Source of the DNA: Henckelia pumila
Lineage: Eukaryota > Streptophyta > Magnoliopsida > Lamiales > Gesneriaceae
DNA length: 64,000 nucleotides
Assembly: GCF_033568475.1 (NCBI RefSeq)
Contig: NC_133122.1
Span: 153,250,361-153,314,360 of the forward strand
Direction: 5' to 3'
How positions within the stretch are numbered: position 1 is the stretch's first letter; each line of letters begins with the position of its first letter. The translations under genes and the position numbers were made by a program. Below the pieces are notes generated by a model that did not search any database, had not been told where the DNA came from, and saw only the letters and a program-made list of their open reading frames with translations. Shown here piece by piece: positions 48,406 to 60,447 of the stretch.

Positions 48406-51400
48406 TCAAATACTATCATTGTAGGATTTGTGTTTTTGATTGTAATTGGAGCTCCCAAATGAGACGGAGTCTTGTGGTGAGGTTGAGAATGAACTATCGC
48501 ATTCACTTTCAAGATCCTCAAAGCCCCAAAGTTCTTCGTGATCTTCTTCTTCCTCGGGCATTTTCCATTTTTCTTTGTCGATTTCTTCCTCCGATAAAAT
48601 TATTTCCAATACCTATCAAAAATATTTCATTAAAAAAAAAAAAGAAACTTCATAGTTTAGCATTCATTTCATCAAAATTTTGCCTGTAGAGGTAGTGCTT
48701 GCAACCTCTAAAAATAAGTGATTATGGAGATTCTCTTAACAAATTTGTGAAGAAAATCTCCATAATCACTTATTTTTAGAGGTTGCAAACATTACCTTAA
48801 AATCATTGTAGATTTTGTCAATAGATTTGCAAATATAAGACAAGGATGATAGGAGCATGTGAACATTAGACAATATTTCTATTTAGTGAACTTGTGTGCA
48901 CAGGAGATGTAGAAGCACCATTGTAAATCTCAACCGACAAAATGACAACCCTTGAAAATCTAAAAAAATATATTATATATATAAATCCTCCTATATAGAG
49001 CATTAGCCATTTAAAACTCTGTATTTTTTTAAAAAAAATCGGACATAAAACCTTTGAAATATGGGTAAATATGTCTTAATTTTAACACAAAAATCTTGTT
49101 AGACTATCTCACAAGTTAATTTTTGTGAGACGAATCTTGTGCTTGACTCAACTCATGAAAAATGTTGTTTTTATGAATAAAAAAATATTGTTTTTCGTTC
49201 TATATCGAAGTAATTGGCACATAATATGTAAGACGATCTCACATGAGACATACCCCTAATTTGAAAAACAGGAGATTTTAAAAGGGTAATTGATTTCATA
49301 TGAGGTTTTTGAGCTTATTAGAGCTAAATACCCAAATTCCCACCGCAGTAGCAATCAGGCTACCAAAGTTCAATTTAGGATCGGAGTTGATTTATATATC
49401 AACCTCTACTTGTATGATGAACATCAACTTGTTCGAGCTGAATGTTCGAGAATCTTGAACATGTACAAGATTTTTAAAATGACTATACTATCACTCCAAA
49501 GCTCACAAAACACACCAAGGAAAATTACAATTCTAGTCCTATACGTTTGTCTATTTTAGTAATTTGGCCCTCTAAAATACAAATTTCATTTTAAATCATG
49601 CATCTTTCAAAAATTTCAGTTTTTTTCCGTGAAATAATGATCGGCCATGCACATGTGAGCGTCATATGACATCGGTATAAATTAGAGCCTTATGGAAAAT
49701 GACAAATTTCAAAAAAAAAAAAAGGAAGATAATATAATAAAATTGAAATTTAGCAAACGTAAAGACCAAAAGTACTTTTCCGACATGCTTTTAATTTAAC
49801 AACAGTACTTAAATGATTTTTAACTAATCGAAGGCTAGGAGACTTTTCTAGTTTCTCCCTATGCCTTTTAGCCTGTCATTATCACTCAGTGATCTCCCTA
49901 ATCACATGCATGAACCAGATAGACATATCTGCCTAATAGAATATAGCCCACAAAGAATAAAGTTAATGGTTAGGTGAAGAAAAAGGAAAGAAATCAAACA
50001 CCGCCCACATAAAATATGGTTAAAATCACATGATATGGAGACAACAAGGCTATCAATTAATATTAACCAATCTAATCTTATAATCAATTACTCAAGTTTT
50101 CTCGTCGGCAGGTCAACCATGAAAAGCTAGCTTGTATGGACACTGTCTTTCCAGCTTTAACGATTGTGTAAGTTTGATATATACTACCATCTCCTTTAGT
50201 ATAGTAGAAAAGTTGGTAAGAGATTAGGTGAATTTATAGGAGAAAACAACACAAACTTAGCCTATACTTCAACACAAAATCGACTCGACTTCTTGAGGGT
50301 TTGCTATGTTCTGAGCCGAGCTAGAGAATCCCACATCTCTTATGTTAAATACCTCTCAACCGAATCCCAAATCGAAACAAGAAAAGTGTACAAATGTATA
50401 TTATCCGGGATAAAACCAAGAATTACATAAAGATTAGCACTAGTAGGCATTGATTTAATGCATAATGCATGATATTTTAAGTACAGAATAAGGGGGTGGG
50501 AAATCAGAAAGAACGATCACCTCACTCATCGTCGGGCGCCAGATGGAAGAGGCTCGAATGCATAGGGATGCTGCATATGCAAGCCTATTAAGCTGCATTT
50601 CGTTGTTATCGTCTGCAAGCCTTGGATCAATCACGTCTTTCGTATTCCCTTGATTTAATATTGGTTTGGCCTATCCGTTCAGCAGAATGAAATTAAGTGA
50701 TCTTTGAAACACAGTTCGGGGGGCAGGGGAAAAGACTTGATCTATGGACTTTAGCATTACCCAACTATGCAAACTCTGATGAGAGTTATCCACAGGTTTC
50801 TTCCCAGAAATAAGCTCTAATACAAACACTCCAAATGCAAACACATCCGTCTTCTCATCTACGACCCCGTGCATGAAATACTCCGGTGCTAAGTGTCTGC
50901 CATATGGAAAGACCAAATGTCATCTTCTGCGACACTCGGGTGTTAGATTTTCAACTACACGAATCGGATACAAGTCACGTTTCTCACTATACATGACACA
51001 TTCATATAAGAGTTTTTCAAGTCATCATTGTATCTTTGCGTGACCGATCCACTTTCACTACGTCATAATCTATAATCTATAACCATTAGTAATTTAGCAA
51101 ACCAAATCTATTACATGAACCATTCGATGGTCGAATCGTCATTGTTTCAGAAGAAATGGCAATCCTCGTCGCAAACATCCAGTCAATATGATAACATAAC
51201 ATGTAAAATCGAAATTTAGACATGAATTCAGTGACGGAGGAACGATGCGTACCCAAATGTTCCTTCTATCGGAACTATCGAATGATGACTCCATTGCGAA
51301 GGGAGCCATTTTGCCAGCCCAAAATCAGATATCTGTAAACATGAAGATATAAAACTCTTCCATTAAAATCACTAGTAACCTAAAACAAGTGAAATTGAAG

Positions 51401-52222
51401 AATTAATTACCTGCGGTTCAAAATCTGCAGTCAATAAAATATTCGATGCCTTTATATCCCTATGAATTATTCTTCTGGGACACCTCTTATGCAAGTAATG
51501 TAGGCCCCTAGCTGTTCCAACTGCAATTTTATGCCTTGTTTTCCAGTCCATCACTGCCAATTTCTCATCTACACCAAAAAACAAATAATTCAAAAAATCC
51601 CACAAAATTTCACAATCATGGACTTGATTTCACCCCAAAAAAAAATAAATAACTAAATTTCACCCAAAACCCACAAAAGAACTCCATTAAAGTTCTATTT
51701 TACCATGTAGAAGAGAAGAAACAGAGCCCTTGGAAGAGAACTGGAAAACAAGATAGAGGCCATTATCGAGACAGCAACCAAGAAGCGAAGTGACATTCGG
51801 ATGCGAAACATGCCCCAATGTCCCAATCTCACTCAAGAACTCCTTCTCTTTCCTCTCATCATTCGACGTTTTCGACAATCTTTTCACCGCAATCGCCTCC
51901 CCATCTTCCAAAACTCCCCTGTAAACCTCCGCATATCCCCCTCTCCCCGCCATATTATCTGCAAAAGAAAAAAAAAAACAAGATTTTGATCATTTTATCA
52001 GTTTTCTCCCTTACCATCTATAAACATGAAAATCAGGAAAAACAAGAGTGAACCTGGGGAAAACCCATCTGTGGCAGCGAAGATTTCTTCGTAGGAAAAG
52101 CATTTCCAAGTGGGTTTCTGAAATGGCTGGTGCGAGACGGTGGGCTGGTCTTGGTGAGCGGCAAAAGCTGAATCTTTGGAGGAGAAGAGGCGCTTGAGGC
52201 TGGAAGTACGCATGTATTTCAT
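48406..52222 (-). CDS. Receptor-like cytoplasmic Ser/Thr kinase, RLCK-VI group
   Basis: Seven - strand exons, 52222-52054, 51958-51704, 51568-51411, 51332-51253, 50896-50761, 50670-50521 and 48612-48406, join in frame to 385 codons (384 aa). The start [17 protein letters not shown] is preferred because this N-terminus is typical of the group, from memory; an in-frame ATG lies at 52270. No signal peptide or membrane segment, hence cytoplasmic. Kinase parts: [17 protein letters not shown]; Gly loop [11 protein letters not shown] (61-71); Lys82 in AVKRL; catalytic HRDIKASN (Asp179); DFG (Asp197); [15 protein letters not shown] activation end; [25 protein letters not shown]. The tail [20 protein letters not shown] is acidic and Ser-rich. 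All catalytic residues are present, so activity is likely. Related Arabidopsis kinases bind ROP GTPases (RBK1/2); that role is inference. Intron 6 is 1.9 kb and holds a strong hairpin repeat. Confidence 0.93.
48690..48798. repeat. Near-perfect hairpin (MITE) in kinase intron 6
   Basis: A 32-bp arm starting GCAACCTCTAAAAATAAGTG (48701-48732) is matched exactly by its reverse complement at 48755-48786. The arms extend outward with two mismatches to 48690 and 48798. The loop is only 22 bases. It lies within the kinase transcript, so the RNA would fold into a long, nearly perfect stem. Confidence 0.9.
49100..49250. repeat. GTCTCAC-family MITE copy in kinase intron 6
   Basis: CTTGTTAGACTATCTCACAAG at the left and TGTAAGACGATCTCACATGAG at the right, with CTCAACTCATGAAAAATG inside, mark a decayed member of the family seen at 21915. 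Confidence 0.6.
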
Positions 52223-53097
52223 GACTTGTACTTGGAGGAGAGGAGAGTGTACAGAGGAGTCCAAGATCAAAGTACAGAGTGGAGATCCACTTCAAAACAA
52301 GGACAGACAGAGTGGCAAAGCAGAGTGCTGCTCTGAAATTTATTATCATTAAATTAAAATTTATTTTTTCCCTTGGCAAGATTTTTTGTTTTTTGGGGAG
52401 TATTATTTTCCAAAATAATACGAAATTTGTTATTTTGAGGAATAAAAAGTTGCTTAGACGCTTATTATAAGATCTTCATCTCAATTTAGTAAAAAACATA
52501 GGAGTGTGGTGTAGAAAGTGTGCACAAGGATAAAGGGTAAAGAGTTGCATCAACGTGGATTTGGTATTCAAATCGCTCGAGTAGAAAGTGCATAAGGAAA
52601 TGTTATAAAATGTTTTAGTAAAAAAAAATTTATAAATATATGGTCAAACAACTATACTATGAAATTTTTATACGATTAAAAAAAATATATTTCGATTTTC
52701 ATTATTGCCTTTGATTCTACAAACAAAAAGCATATCTCAATTATTATTTAAAAATTATACTTGGTGAATTTTTTTTAAATATTTTTGCAAACACATGATT
52801 TAAGTTTTTTTAATTATAAAATATTTAAAACGTTCGTAAAAAAGTTTGTGAAAAGCTTTACTCTCCATCATATTAAAGTTATTCTATTTTTTTTTTAAGT
52901 AATGTGATGGGGGAGTACTCTCGAAAGTCTGAACCGATATATTCTCACTTTTGTGAAGATAACATGCCACTGAACCAAATGGTTAGTGGTGTTACTTGAA
53001 TTAATTTTAGTGCCATAATTTTGTTTCGGGTTCTAAATTAATCACTTGTATCTGAATTTATTTCCATGAATGGAAATATATATATATATATATATAC
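52223..53097. other. Upstream region of the kinase gene
   Basis: AT-rich, no gene recognised. The first part (52223-52500) should contain the kinase leader and promoter. A (TA)n tract at about 53077-53095 precedes the MITE. Confidence 0.4.
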
Positions 53098-53253
53098 AAT
53101 TTTGCTATCCTGCCCACTAACCGTGCCCATCTAATGTGCCCACCATGAGGTAGCACTCAACTATTGGATGTGATGAATTGTGCGTCCAATAGTTGAGTGT
53201 CAACTCATGGTGAACACATTATGTGGGCACGATGGGTGGGCAGGATAGCAAAA

Positions 53254-53256
<3 letters not shown>
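53098..53256. repeat. Foldback MITE, TTTTGCTATCCTGCCCAC family (good copy)
   Basis: Almost a complete inverted repeat: left AATTTTGCTATCCTGCCCAC, right GTGGGCAGGATAGCAAAACT. The inner arms pair CAACTATTGGATG with GTCCAATAGTTGAG. It is set within a TA microsatellite (TA repeats directly on both sides), which suggests TA target choice. A second member is at 4021-4195. Confidence 0.88.
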
Positions 53257-53299
<43 letters not shown>

Positions 53300-53722
53300 G
53301 ATTGTTATTATTTAAGGTTTGCAAGGGTTTCCCCCGAATTCAACCTATTTTACGTGTAGACGAATAATACACCCTAATTGAAGTTATTGACGTTTCATTA
53401 ACAGGGATCTTAATTATTGAGAAAATAGTGTTCTCATTAATCAGCAGGAAATGATTGGAGTGGTTGAATTAAAGCACCAAACGGGTCAAATCCAACACGA
53501 ACCCATTAATTGTGGGTGGAATACCATGCATGTAATTTATACCGACAAACAGTAGTAGTATACCTGATATTTGTGATTAAAAAAAGTAATCTCTCGTTAA
53601 ATAATGTCAAAAAAAATCTCACGTTAAATGATTTTATCAATTAATACGCATGAGATGGTTGACTTTACTTATATATATTATGAAAATTGAACTTAAAAAT
53701 TAATATTTCTTGTCTGATCAAA
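53257..53722. other. AT-rich spacer
   Basis: Begins with (TA)n to 53295. No gene found. Confidence 0.45.
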
Positions 53723-54316
53723 CAATGTTTTTATAACCGGACCGGTGATTGAACCGGTCTACCTTAAAAAAACGGTCCAACCAGTTCGACCGTTTTAACC
53801 GGACGGTCGGACCGAAAAACCGTTTATATAATATAATATAATTTATAGTATCTTTTAAATTTTAAAAATCTAAAAGATGTATATAAATAAACAAAAATAT
53901 ATTTATCATAGTTTAAAAAATAAATAAATATATTCAAAATATTAATTATAGTTATATATACTATATTTTTAAAAATAAATAAATTAATTAAAAAAATATA
54001 ATAATAGAAAAATAATATTTTTAACGAAGTACAAATTTCAAATAATCATGTGTATATATATAAAATAAAATATTAAATTAAGATTTTAAAATTAAAAAAC
54101 AATTTTAAAAAAAATAAAAAAATTCGAAAACCGGTTCAACCGGTTTTCTGAACGGTTCTTGGGACCGGTTCTTAGCCGGTTCTTGGCCGGTTCGACCGGT
54201 TCTTGACTGGTTCTGAGCGGTTGAACCGTTAAAATGGTTTTTAGGGGTATTCCGGACCGGACTAGTGACCGGTTCCCGATCGAACCGGCCGGTCCGGTCC
54301 GATTTTCAAAACATTG
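53723..54316. repeat. hAT-derived MITE (ACCGGTTCGACCGGTT type)
   Basis: Ends CAATGTTTTTATAACCGG and GATTTTCAAAACATTG. A perfect 8-bp target duplication TGATCAAA lies at 53715-53722 and 54317-54324. Long ACCGGTT-rich subterminal regions flank an AT-rich centre. 594 bp. Confidence 0.92.
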
Positions 54317-54530
54317 TGATCAAATAAGACATATTTCTCATAAAATTGACACCTGAAACAATCTCATGGTTTTTTTAAAAAAATTGAAAAGAGACTTGTG
54401 GATTTTGAAAGTAAAATGATAAGAAAAGAAAATAGAAAGAAGAAAGAAATATGGAACATGAAGTTAGTTGAGTGAGTTGTATATTGGAATGCTAAACGTT
54501 TTATTAAAAAATAGCAAATATTATGTAATA

Positions 54531-54788
54531 CTAGTAGAATGATGCACACGCGTTGCGTGTGTACAATAACAATCAACATAATTTTATAAGATAAATTATA
54601 TTTTAGATGAGAGAAGTTATAGTGGGGAGTAAGGAGTGAGTGGGAAGTGGGGAGTGGGGAGTGGGCCTACATGTGAAAAAGAAATGAAAAAAGAGGGGTA
54701 AAATAGGAAATGAAAAATGATGTTCTCAAAAAACGGTTTTTTTAACATACTCAAGTATTATATAATAGTAAAGATATAATAGTAGAGA
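54531..54788 (-). mobile_element. Small non-autonomous Helitron
   Basis: On the - strand it begins TCTCTACTATTATATC and ends with a hairpin (ACACGCAACGCGTGT) about 10 bases before a terminal CTAG. The flanking bases are A on the 5' side and T on the 3' side, the A^T insertion site of Helitrons, with no target duplication. At 258 bp it has no Rep/helicase and depends on enzymes in trans. Confidence 0.82.
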
Positions 54789-55690
54789 TAATGATTTAAC
54801 TTTAATTAAGGTGTTGATATTCTTTTTTAAAAAAAGAAATTGTGTATAGAATCTATCACATGTCCTTGGCAACTACCAAACAATGATTTATCGTGAGTTG
54901 GAAATTGGAATTACATGTTTGAAAAGATAAAGGTCTTGCTTGTTTTATTTTTTTCTATAAAATAAGATAAGTAATATTATTATTTTTTTTAAAAGAAGTA
55001 ATATTCTTTTTTATTCTCTTCTTGTAAAATATATTTTTCCGTCGTACTCGTCATATAACATATTACTTTTGACTAAATTTTTATTCATTTCTCTGAGAGA
55101 TATATATTATTACTTTTGACTTAATTTTTATCCATTTTTCTGAACATTATGTTATTATTATGTCATATTCTAATTAAAAAAATTTAAACTATTTTTGCTT
55201 GTTTAAATGGAGTGTAAACAAGTTAAGATTAGTATTTGGACATGAAATAAAATTTGAGAATTTCAAATTATTTATGTCATGTCCTTATAACAACTATTTT
55301 GTATTTATCCACGTTTTACGATAATGATTAAGTCAAGTTGTTATAGAAACTCATTCTAACTAATTATAAATATATTTTAAATCTTTTGTTTTTCACCATG
55401 TGGGACAAGGATATCACAGGGTGGGATCGGGACCCGTCCCATAATCCCTCTGCCCAATCTTCGTCCCGATAAGAATTGGAAATCATTTTTTCCCCGATCC
55501 CGTACCTGAAAAATTTCGAGACCCGAATGTTCGTGATCCCGTCAGGTAAGTGGAACATCCCGAAAAAAATATTTTTTCAAAATTTATGGTGGATCACACC
55601 ATACAATGAAGGTAACCATTAAAATTAAAACATCTTCGTAGTACAGTACAAATAAACTTAAACAAATTTTTTTTAGGGAAGACCTTGTGT
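54789..55690. other. AT-rich spacer with a degenerate MITE
   Basis: No gene. Positions 55390-55565 are rich in GGGATCGGGACCCGTCCC-like and GATCCCG words in both orientations, probably an old hAT MITE without clear ends. Confidence 0.45.
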
Positions 55691-55697
55691 TAATAAA

Positions 55698-56330
55698 TCA
55701 AAACGAAATATCTTTAATTACAATATCAATCGACCAAAAAAGAAAACTCCCACGCTCCCAAACAAAAAGGGTGTGGGAGGAAATTGCAAAAGTAGCCAGC
55801 AAGTGGGAAACTCCATTCGCTGACCTAGAAATGTGACTAAGATAGGCAAGTCTGTCTTGAGCCAATAAAAAAACGAATGTATCTCGTAATAGCACCACCG
55901 TAGTTGAGATCTTCCTCTACCCTATGACTTCTTGCACAGTTAAAAGAGAGTCCGAAGTGATATGATGTATCCTTAAGTTATGTTCTCGAGCAGTGTTCAA
56001 CCCTCCAGCAATCGCAAGTAGTTTTGCATACATGACAGAGTAAGGCTCGATTTGCATTTCAAAATTTGCTTAGCATCTCCCCACACCAATCTGCATTCAA
56101 GGCTGGTCACTGGTCCGTCTTATTGTGCTTCAGTTTCAGCATTTCACTCCACGTGGCCCAAGTGTGGACTGCAAAGAGTTCAAATTCTGATTTTCTCACT
56201 CTCTCCTTCATCCTGAGAAATATATCCACCTCATCCAGTTGTTTGGCCTGTTTTAGGGGCAACCAAAACTTGGAGTGCTTCCAACACTTCTTTACAACCG
56301 GGCATAAAAATAATGCATGACTTGTTGAAT
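55698..56330 (-). pseudogene. LINE-type RNase H-like (RVT_3) remnant
   Basis: The - strand frames give KQAKQLDEVDIFLRMKERVR and SEFELFAVHTWATWSEMLKL. Next come YAKLLAIAGGLNTAREHNLR, IHHITSDSLLTVQEV, then LAYLSHISRSANGVSHLLAT. These are the order and residues of the RNase H-like domain at the end of plant LINE reverse transcriptases and its domesticated relatives. At least two stops and a shift break it. No reverse transcriptase part is present. Confidence 0.72.
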
Positions 56331-56941
56331 CACCTTGGAGATGACTACCGGGACATGGTGAACTTCAATATTTTCATTTGTTAATCAAAACAAATACAAA
56401 ACAAAAATTAACATATAAGTCACGGTTTCAATAATTCACCACATGCTTCCACCATGAGACCTTTGGACCTTAATGCATTACTTTGTTGTGTTATGAGGAT
56501 ACCTACAAACAACATATATCATATAAGTATAATCTAAAAATATCAAGTATGAATACATAACAAGCATCAACTTACCATCACATAAAACTATTAATATATA
56601 CCAAGCATCATCTTACCTCACTCCAACTTATCGAGTCACATTCCTCTCCATGAGCATCAATGACTAAATAAAATAGATAATAAAATAATGTGAGAATTCT
56701 CACAACTACAAATATGTAATCGATATTTGATCATAAACATCCATCCAATAATATGTATCACTTCTATGATAAAAACTTTGAAACCAATGACATGATGCTT
56801 ATATATAAAGTAAAAAAGGCTTGTGAAAATGATTATATTATTTGCAGTTTATATATTGTGAACTTCTGTTTATTATGAGTTATTATAATATAAATATAAA
56901 TAGATAAAAATCTATCATTTTATTTTATCTTAAGTGATGAA

Positions 56942-56999
<58 letters not shown>

Positions 57000-57165
57000 G
57001 AATGATAAACAAAAAGTTAAAAGTATTCATAAAAATAATTAAACAAGAAAAATATTGACTTACTTATGACCACTTCTTCGCAATCCTTGTAAAAGTTGAA
57101 TTTTTTTCCCGTCAGTTCCTTCTATAAGTTAATTACTTCACCTTTTAAGTCAATCACTAGTACAT
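56331..57165. other. AT-rich spacer with AAT microsatellite
   Basis: (AAT)n, about 19 units, at 56942-56998. No gene. It may include the 3' end of the hAT element to the right, whose terminus I could not find. Confidence 0.5.
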
Positions 57166-59148
57166 TCACACAAGTGCCTCCACCATTTTGAGATGCAATG
57201 AAGCCCCAAATGGATACACAACCCTCCTCTCAACATTAAAAGCATTCTCACTAGCAACAGTAGATGAAGAGATTGCAAAAATATCCTTTGCAATCTTTGA
57301 AAATATTGAAAATCTTATGGTATTTTCTTTCCACCACCCCAAAACATCAAAACTTTGCTCCATTTCACAAAAGAATCTGACAAGTACTTGTCCACTTCAT
57401 TGGTTATTTCTACTTGATTTTGAGATTTTCTTACTCGAGACATTTTCACATGATAGTTCAATTTAACGAGATCATTCTTATAAATTTCCATCAACTCTCT
57501 ATCTAAATCACCATCAACAATTCCGTTAAAAGTATCAAAAGGTGAATTGCCTTTATGTGCATGATACAATTTTATTATACAATTCTTTAAACCGTCGATA
57601 AATGATTGTATTTTAGTAGCATCCAGTTTCATATCCCCCAAATTTATTGCAATCATTTGAAGTTTATTACGAGGATTCAAAATATGACATAGGAATGTTT
57701 GTTCACCTTCTCAAGATCATCCCAATAGTTCTTGAACTTACTTTACATTCTCTTAGTTATTTCTTGTAATGAAGGATCTATAGTGTCGAGCATTTTCTCG
57801 TCAATGGTGATCCCCATTTCAACTATTTTCTCCCAAATCAAGGTTGATGTAGTTGTCTCGCTAGAACTAATTTGCAAAGTAGTATCATGAAACCTCTTGA
57901 GAAAAATGACAAAGACTTGTGCCTTCTCCCAACTCTCTTTTTCTTCTCCGCACCATCAACCTCCTCAAAGTATTCAATAAATTGTGCATTCTCTGTCGTT
58001 TTTCCAAACACTTTCTTAAACTTACATGCAACAGAAATCACTGTATAGGTGTAATTCCACCTTGTAGGCACATCCATTGGAACGATTGACATTTAATCCA
58101 TTTCAATAGGATAACACACTCCCTAAATTGGTCCAACGTTGTCCCATAAGAGTGAATATATTTCACACAGTTTCTAACGGATTCAATTAACTCATTAAGA
58201 AAGTTCAAAGTCCAACCCACTCTTGACAATTAAATTTATAATATGACAACAACATTTTAAATACAAGTACTTACCATCAAATAATATAGTTCTCATTTCC
58301 TTTAGCCTCTTTCCCATGTAATCAACCGTTTTATTGTTCGTGCTAGCATTATCAACTGTTATCGTAAGAACTTTATCTATCCCCCAATCGCTCAAACATG
58401 TTCTAAAACTTTACGGATGTCATATCCTCTGTGAGAGGTTATCTTGGTGAAATTTATTATTCACTTATGCAATATCCAATTATCGTCCAAGAAATGGGCA
58501 GTGATTACCATATAGTTGATATCCCCAATCAAGGTCCAAGTATCGGTCGTGATACCTACCCTTTGATCATTGATGACACTCTTTATCTTATCCACTTCCA
58601 CTGCATATAAATCTCATAAAAGAGATGCAATTTTCTTTCGGTTAGGTATCTTGAATCGAGGTTGAGCCTCCTTCATCATCTCTATAAACTCTGTCCCTTC
58701 CACTACCCTAAACGAAATATCATATTTAACAGCAAATGCGACAATCTTATCTTCAATTTTTGGCTAAAGATGTGGTGTGTGAAAGCATTATTCATGGATG
58801 ACTGTGTTAAGATCGGTTGAGAAAAATTTGAATTCACCGCATTATGAGGAATTTTTTTTTTCATTTCTTCACATGCCCATCGATGTCATTATTCCCATGT
58901 GTTTTGATATGGGCAGGAACTTTGGTTTTACAATTATTGCAGATATCAACAATAACAATGACCTCTTTTTTTTTTTTATCATTTTTCCTCACAATTTTCT
59001 TGGCGTGTGACCACACATTATCTACTTTTTTTTTTATTTTGGCTCCAACATCCACTGCTTCCTCGTTGATGATTGGTATATATTTTAGATGGAGATAGTG
59101 TTTCAGGTTGAGTAGTGGAAGGAAGGCTACTACTTCCACAAGATGCAT
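57166..59148 (-). pseudogene. hAT transposase pseudogene (RICESLEEPER/Ac type)
   Basis: Read on the - strand. A BED-type zinc finger near 59030-58861 (AKKIVRKNDKKKK, CNNCKTKVPAHIKTHG). Then about 58395-58195 with WGIDKVLTITVDNASTNNK and LKCCCHIINLIVKSGL, the core around a catalytic Asp and the conserved His. Then VPMDVPTRWNYTYTVI near 58090. Then an RNase H-fold C-terminal part and the dimerisation motif SSSTVASENAFNVERRVV near 57260. The order is that of RICESLEEPER-like transposases, which are often domesticated in plants. Here the frame is broken at least five times, so it is dead. I found no terminal inverted repeats. Confidence 0.85.
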
Positions 59149-60447
59149 CCATATTCACTAAATTGAAAATAAATGACAAAATATGAACTCAATAAATTGG
59201 AGAATGTAAATATTATTTTTTTTTGCTGAAAAATCTGAGCTCAATAAACTATGATCAAATATCAGTCACATCCATTAAGAAAGATAAATCATACACAATA
59301 ATTTAGCAATCCCACAATGAAATTTCAAACTCTTACTCATTTGATCATCAAAATATGGAGATTTATCATTCAAGATTGAACAAATTGTTTATGTCAAGTT
59401 AAACTCTAAAACAACATTTATGAAAATGACAAATTACTCAAGTCCATATGCCTTATCACTATAGCAAAGAATAACTGTAACTCCTAGTATGACAAACCTA
59501 AAGGTAAGAACTACTGACCTAGACATGAAGCTTACATTTCAAAAGAACTCATTACTATATTCACTCCATGTTAACATATTATAAGTTGTTCGTGCTTTAA
59601 CCACGCAAGATATCAAATGTGCATTGATTACATATGCCTTTTTTTCTGCTGCAAATATTATTAGCACTCAACTCTGATATCCTCATGTATTTCATCAGTT
59701 CGATATCATTTTTCAAAAAAACATCGCAGAAAAACAATCACCAACCCTTAACTGCAACAGAATATCGTACTTTCCGACTCACTAATCAACAAATTACACC
59801 ATAAAAAAATAAAAACACATCAACGACAGAGTTGCAAGGACCTTAACTCCCCCTCAGATCAAAATAAGCACACAATTATCAATTTGACTCAACTACCTAA
59901 TAAAAATACATCCAACTTTTACCAAATACTAAAGAAGAATTTAAGTATAGAAAAATAATTTTTTTTCTTGATTAAAAAATCAGAGGATGTCAAACATTTT
60001 AAGTCAAAATACGTAATCTTTAAAAACATATTACCTTGGATTGATGGACTGAAGATGGAGAGCAGTGGGGAATATGAGAAGAAATCGGTTGGAGCTTTTC
60101 AAAAACCTAAATGGAGCTTTTTCGATGGAGGCGTGGAGGACGGTGGGGGTTCGATCGATGTGGCCACAAGGCTCTTATCAACGATCGATTCTTTTCCTTA
60201 ACGGCTTCACCAGGTTTTAAAATAAATCATATAGAGAGCGGTGACAAATGAGTGAAACTTTACAAAAAAAAAAAAATGATGTAGTCAACCATAGTTTTCT
60301 ATATTTTGAATTAAAAAGTCTAATAATTTTTTTTAATATATTCAGGTCGGTCGTAAATCCTGTCGAGGAGAGTTCTTGAACCCAATATTGTTCTCGAAAT
60401 TGATCTGATCGGAAAAAATTCAGTTCGAGATATTTTCGGGTGTGAAC
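59149..60447. other. Spacer upstream of the hAT pseudogene
   Basis: AT-rich. A + strand frame at 59968-60201 (ending ATRLLSTIDSFP) has no recognisable similarity. It lies where the 5' region of the hAT element would be and I do not call it a gene. Confidence 0.45.

Noticed and set aside
51801..52051. Ser/Pro-rich + strand frames
   Set aside because: Antisense to kinase exons 1-2 and the intron between them.
59968..60201. 77-codon frame ending ATRLLSTIDSFP
   Set aside because: Sits in the presumed 5' region of a dead hAT element, with no homology, no splice context and no promoter.
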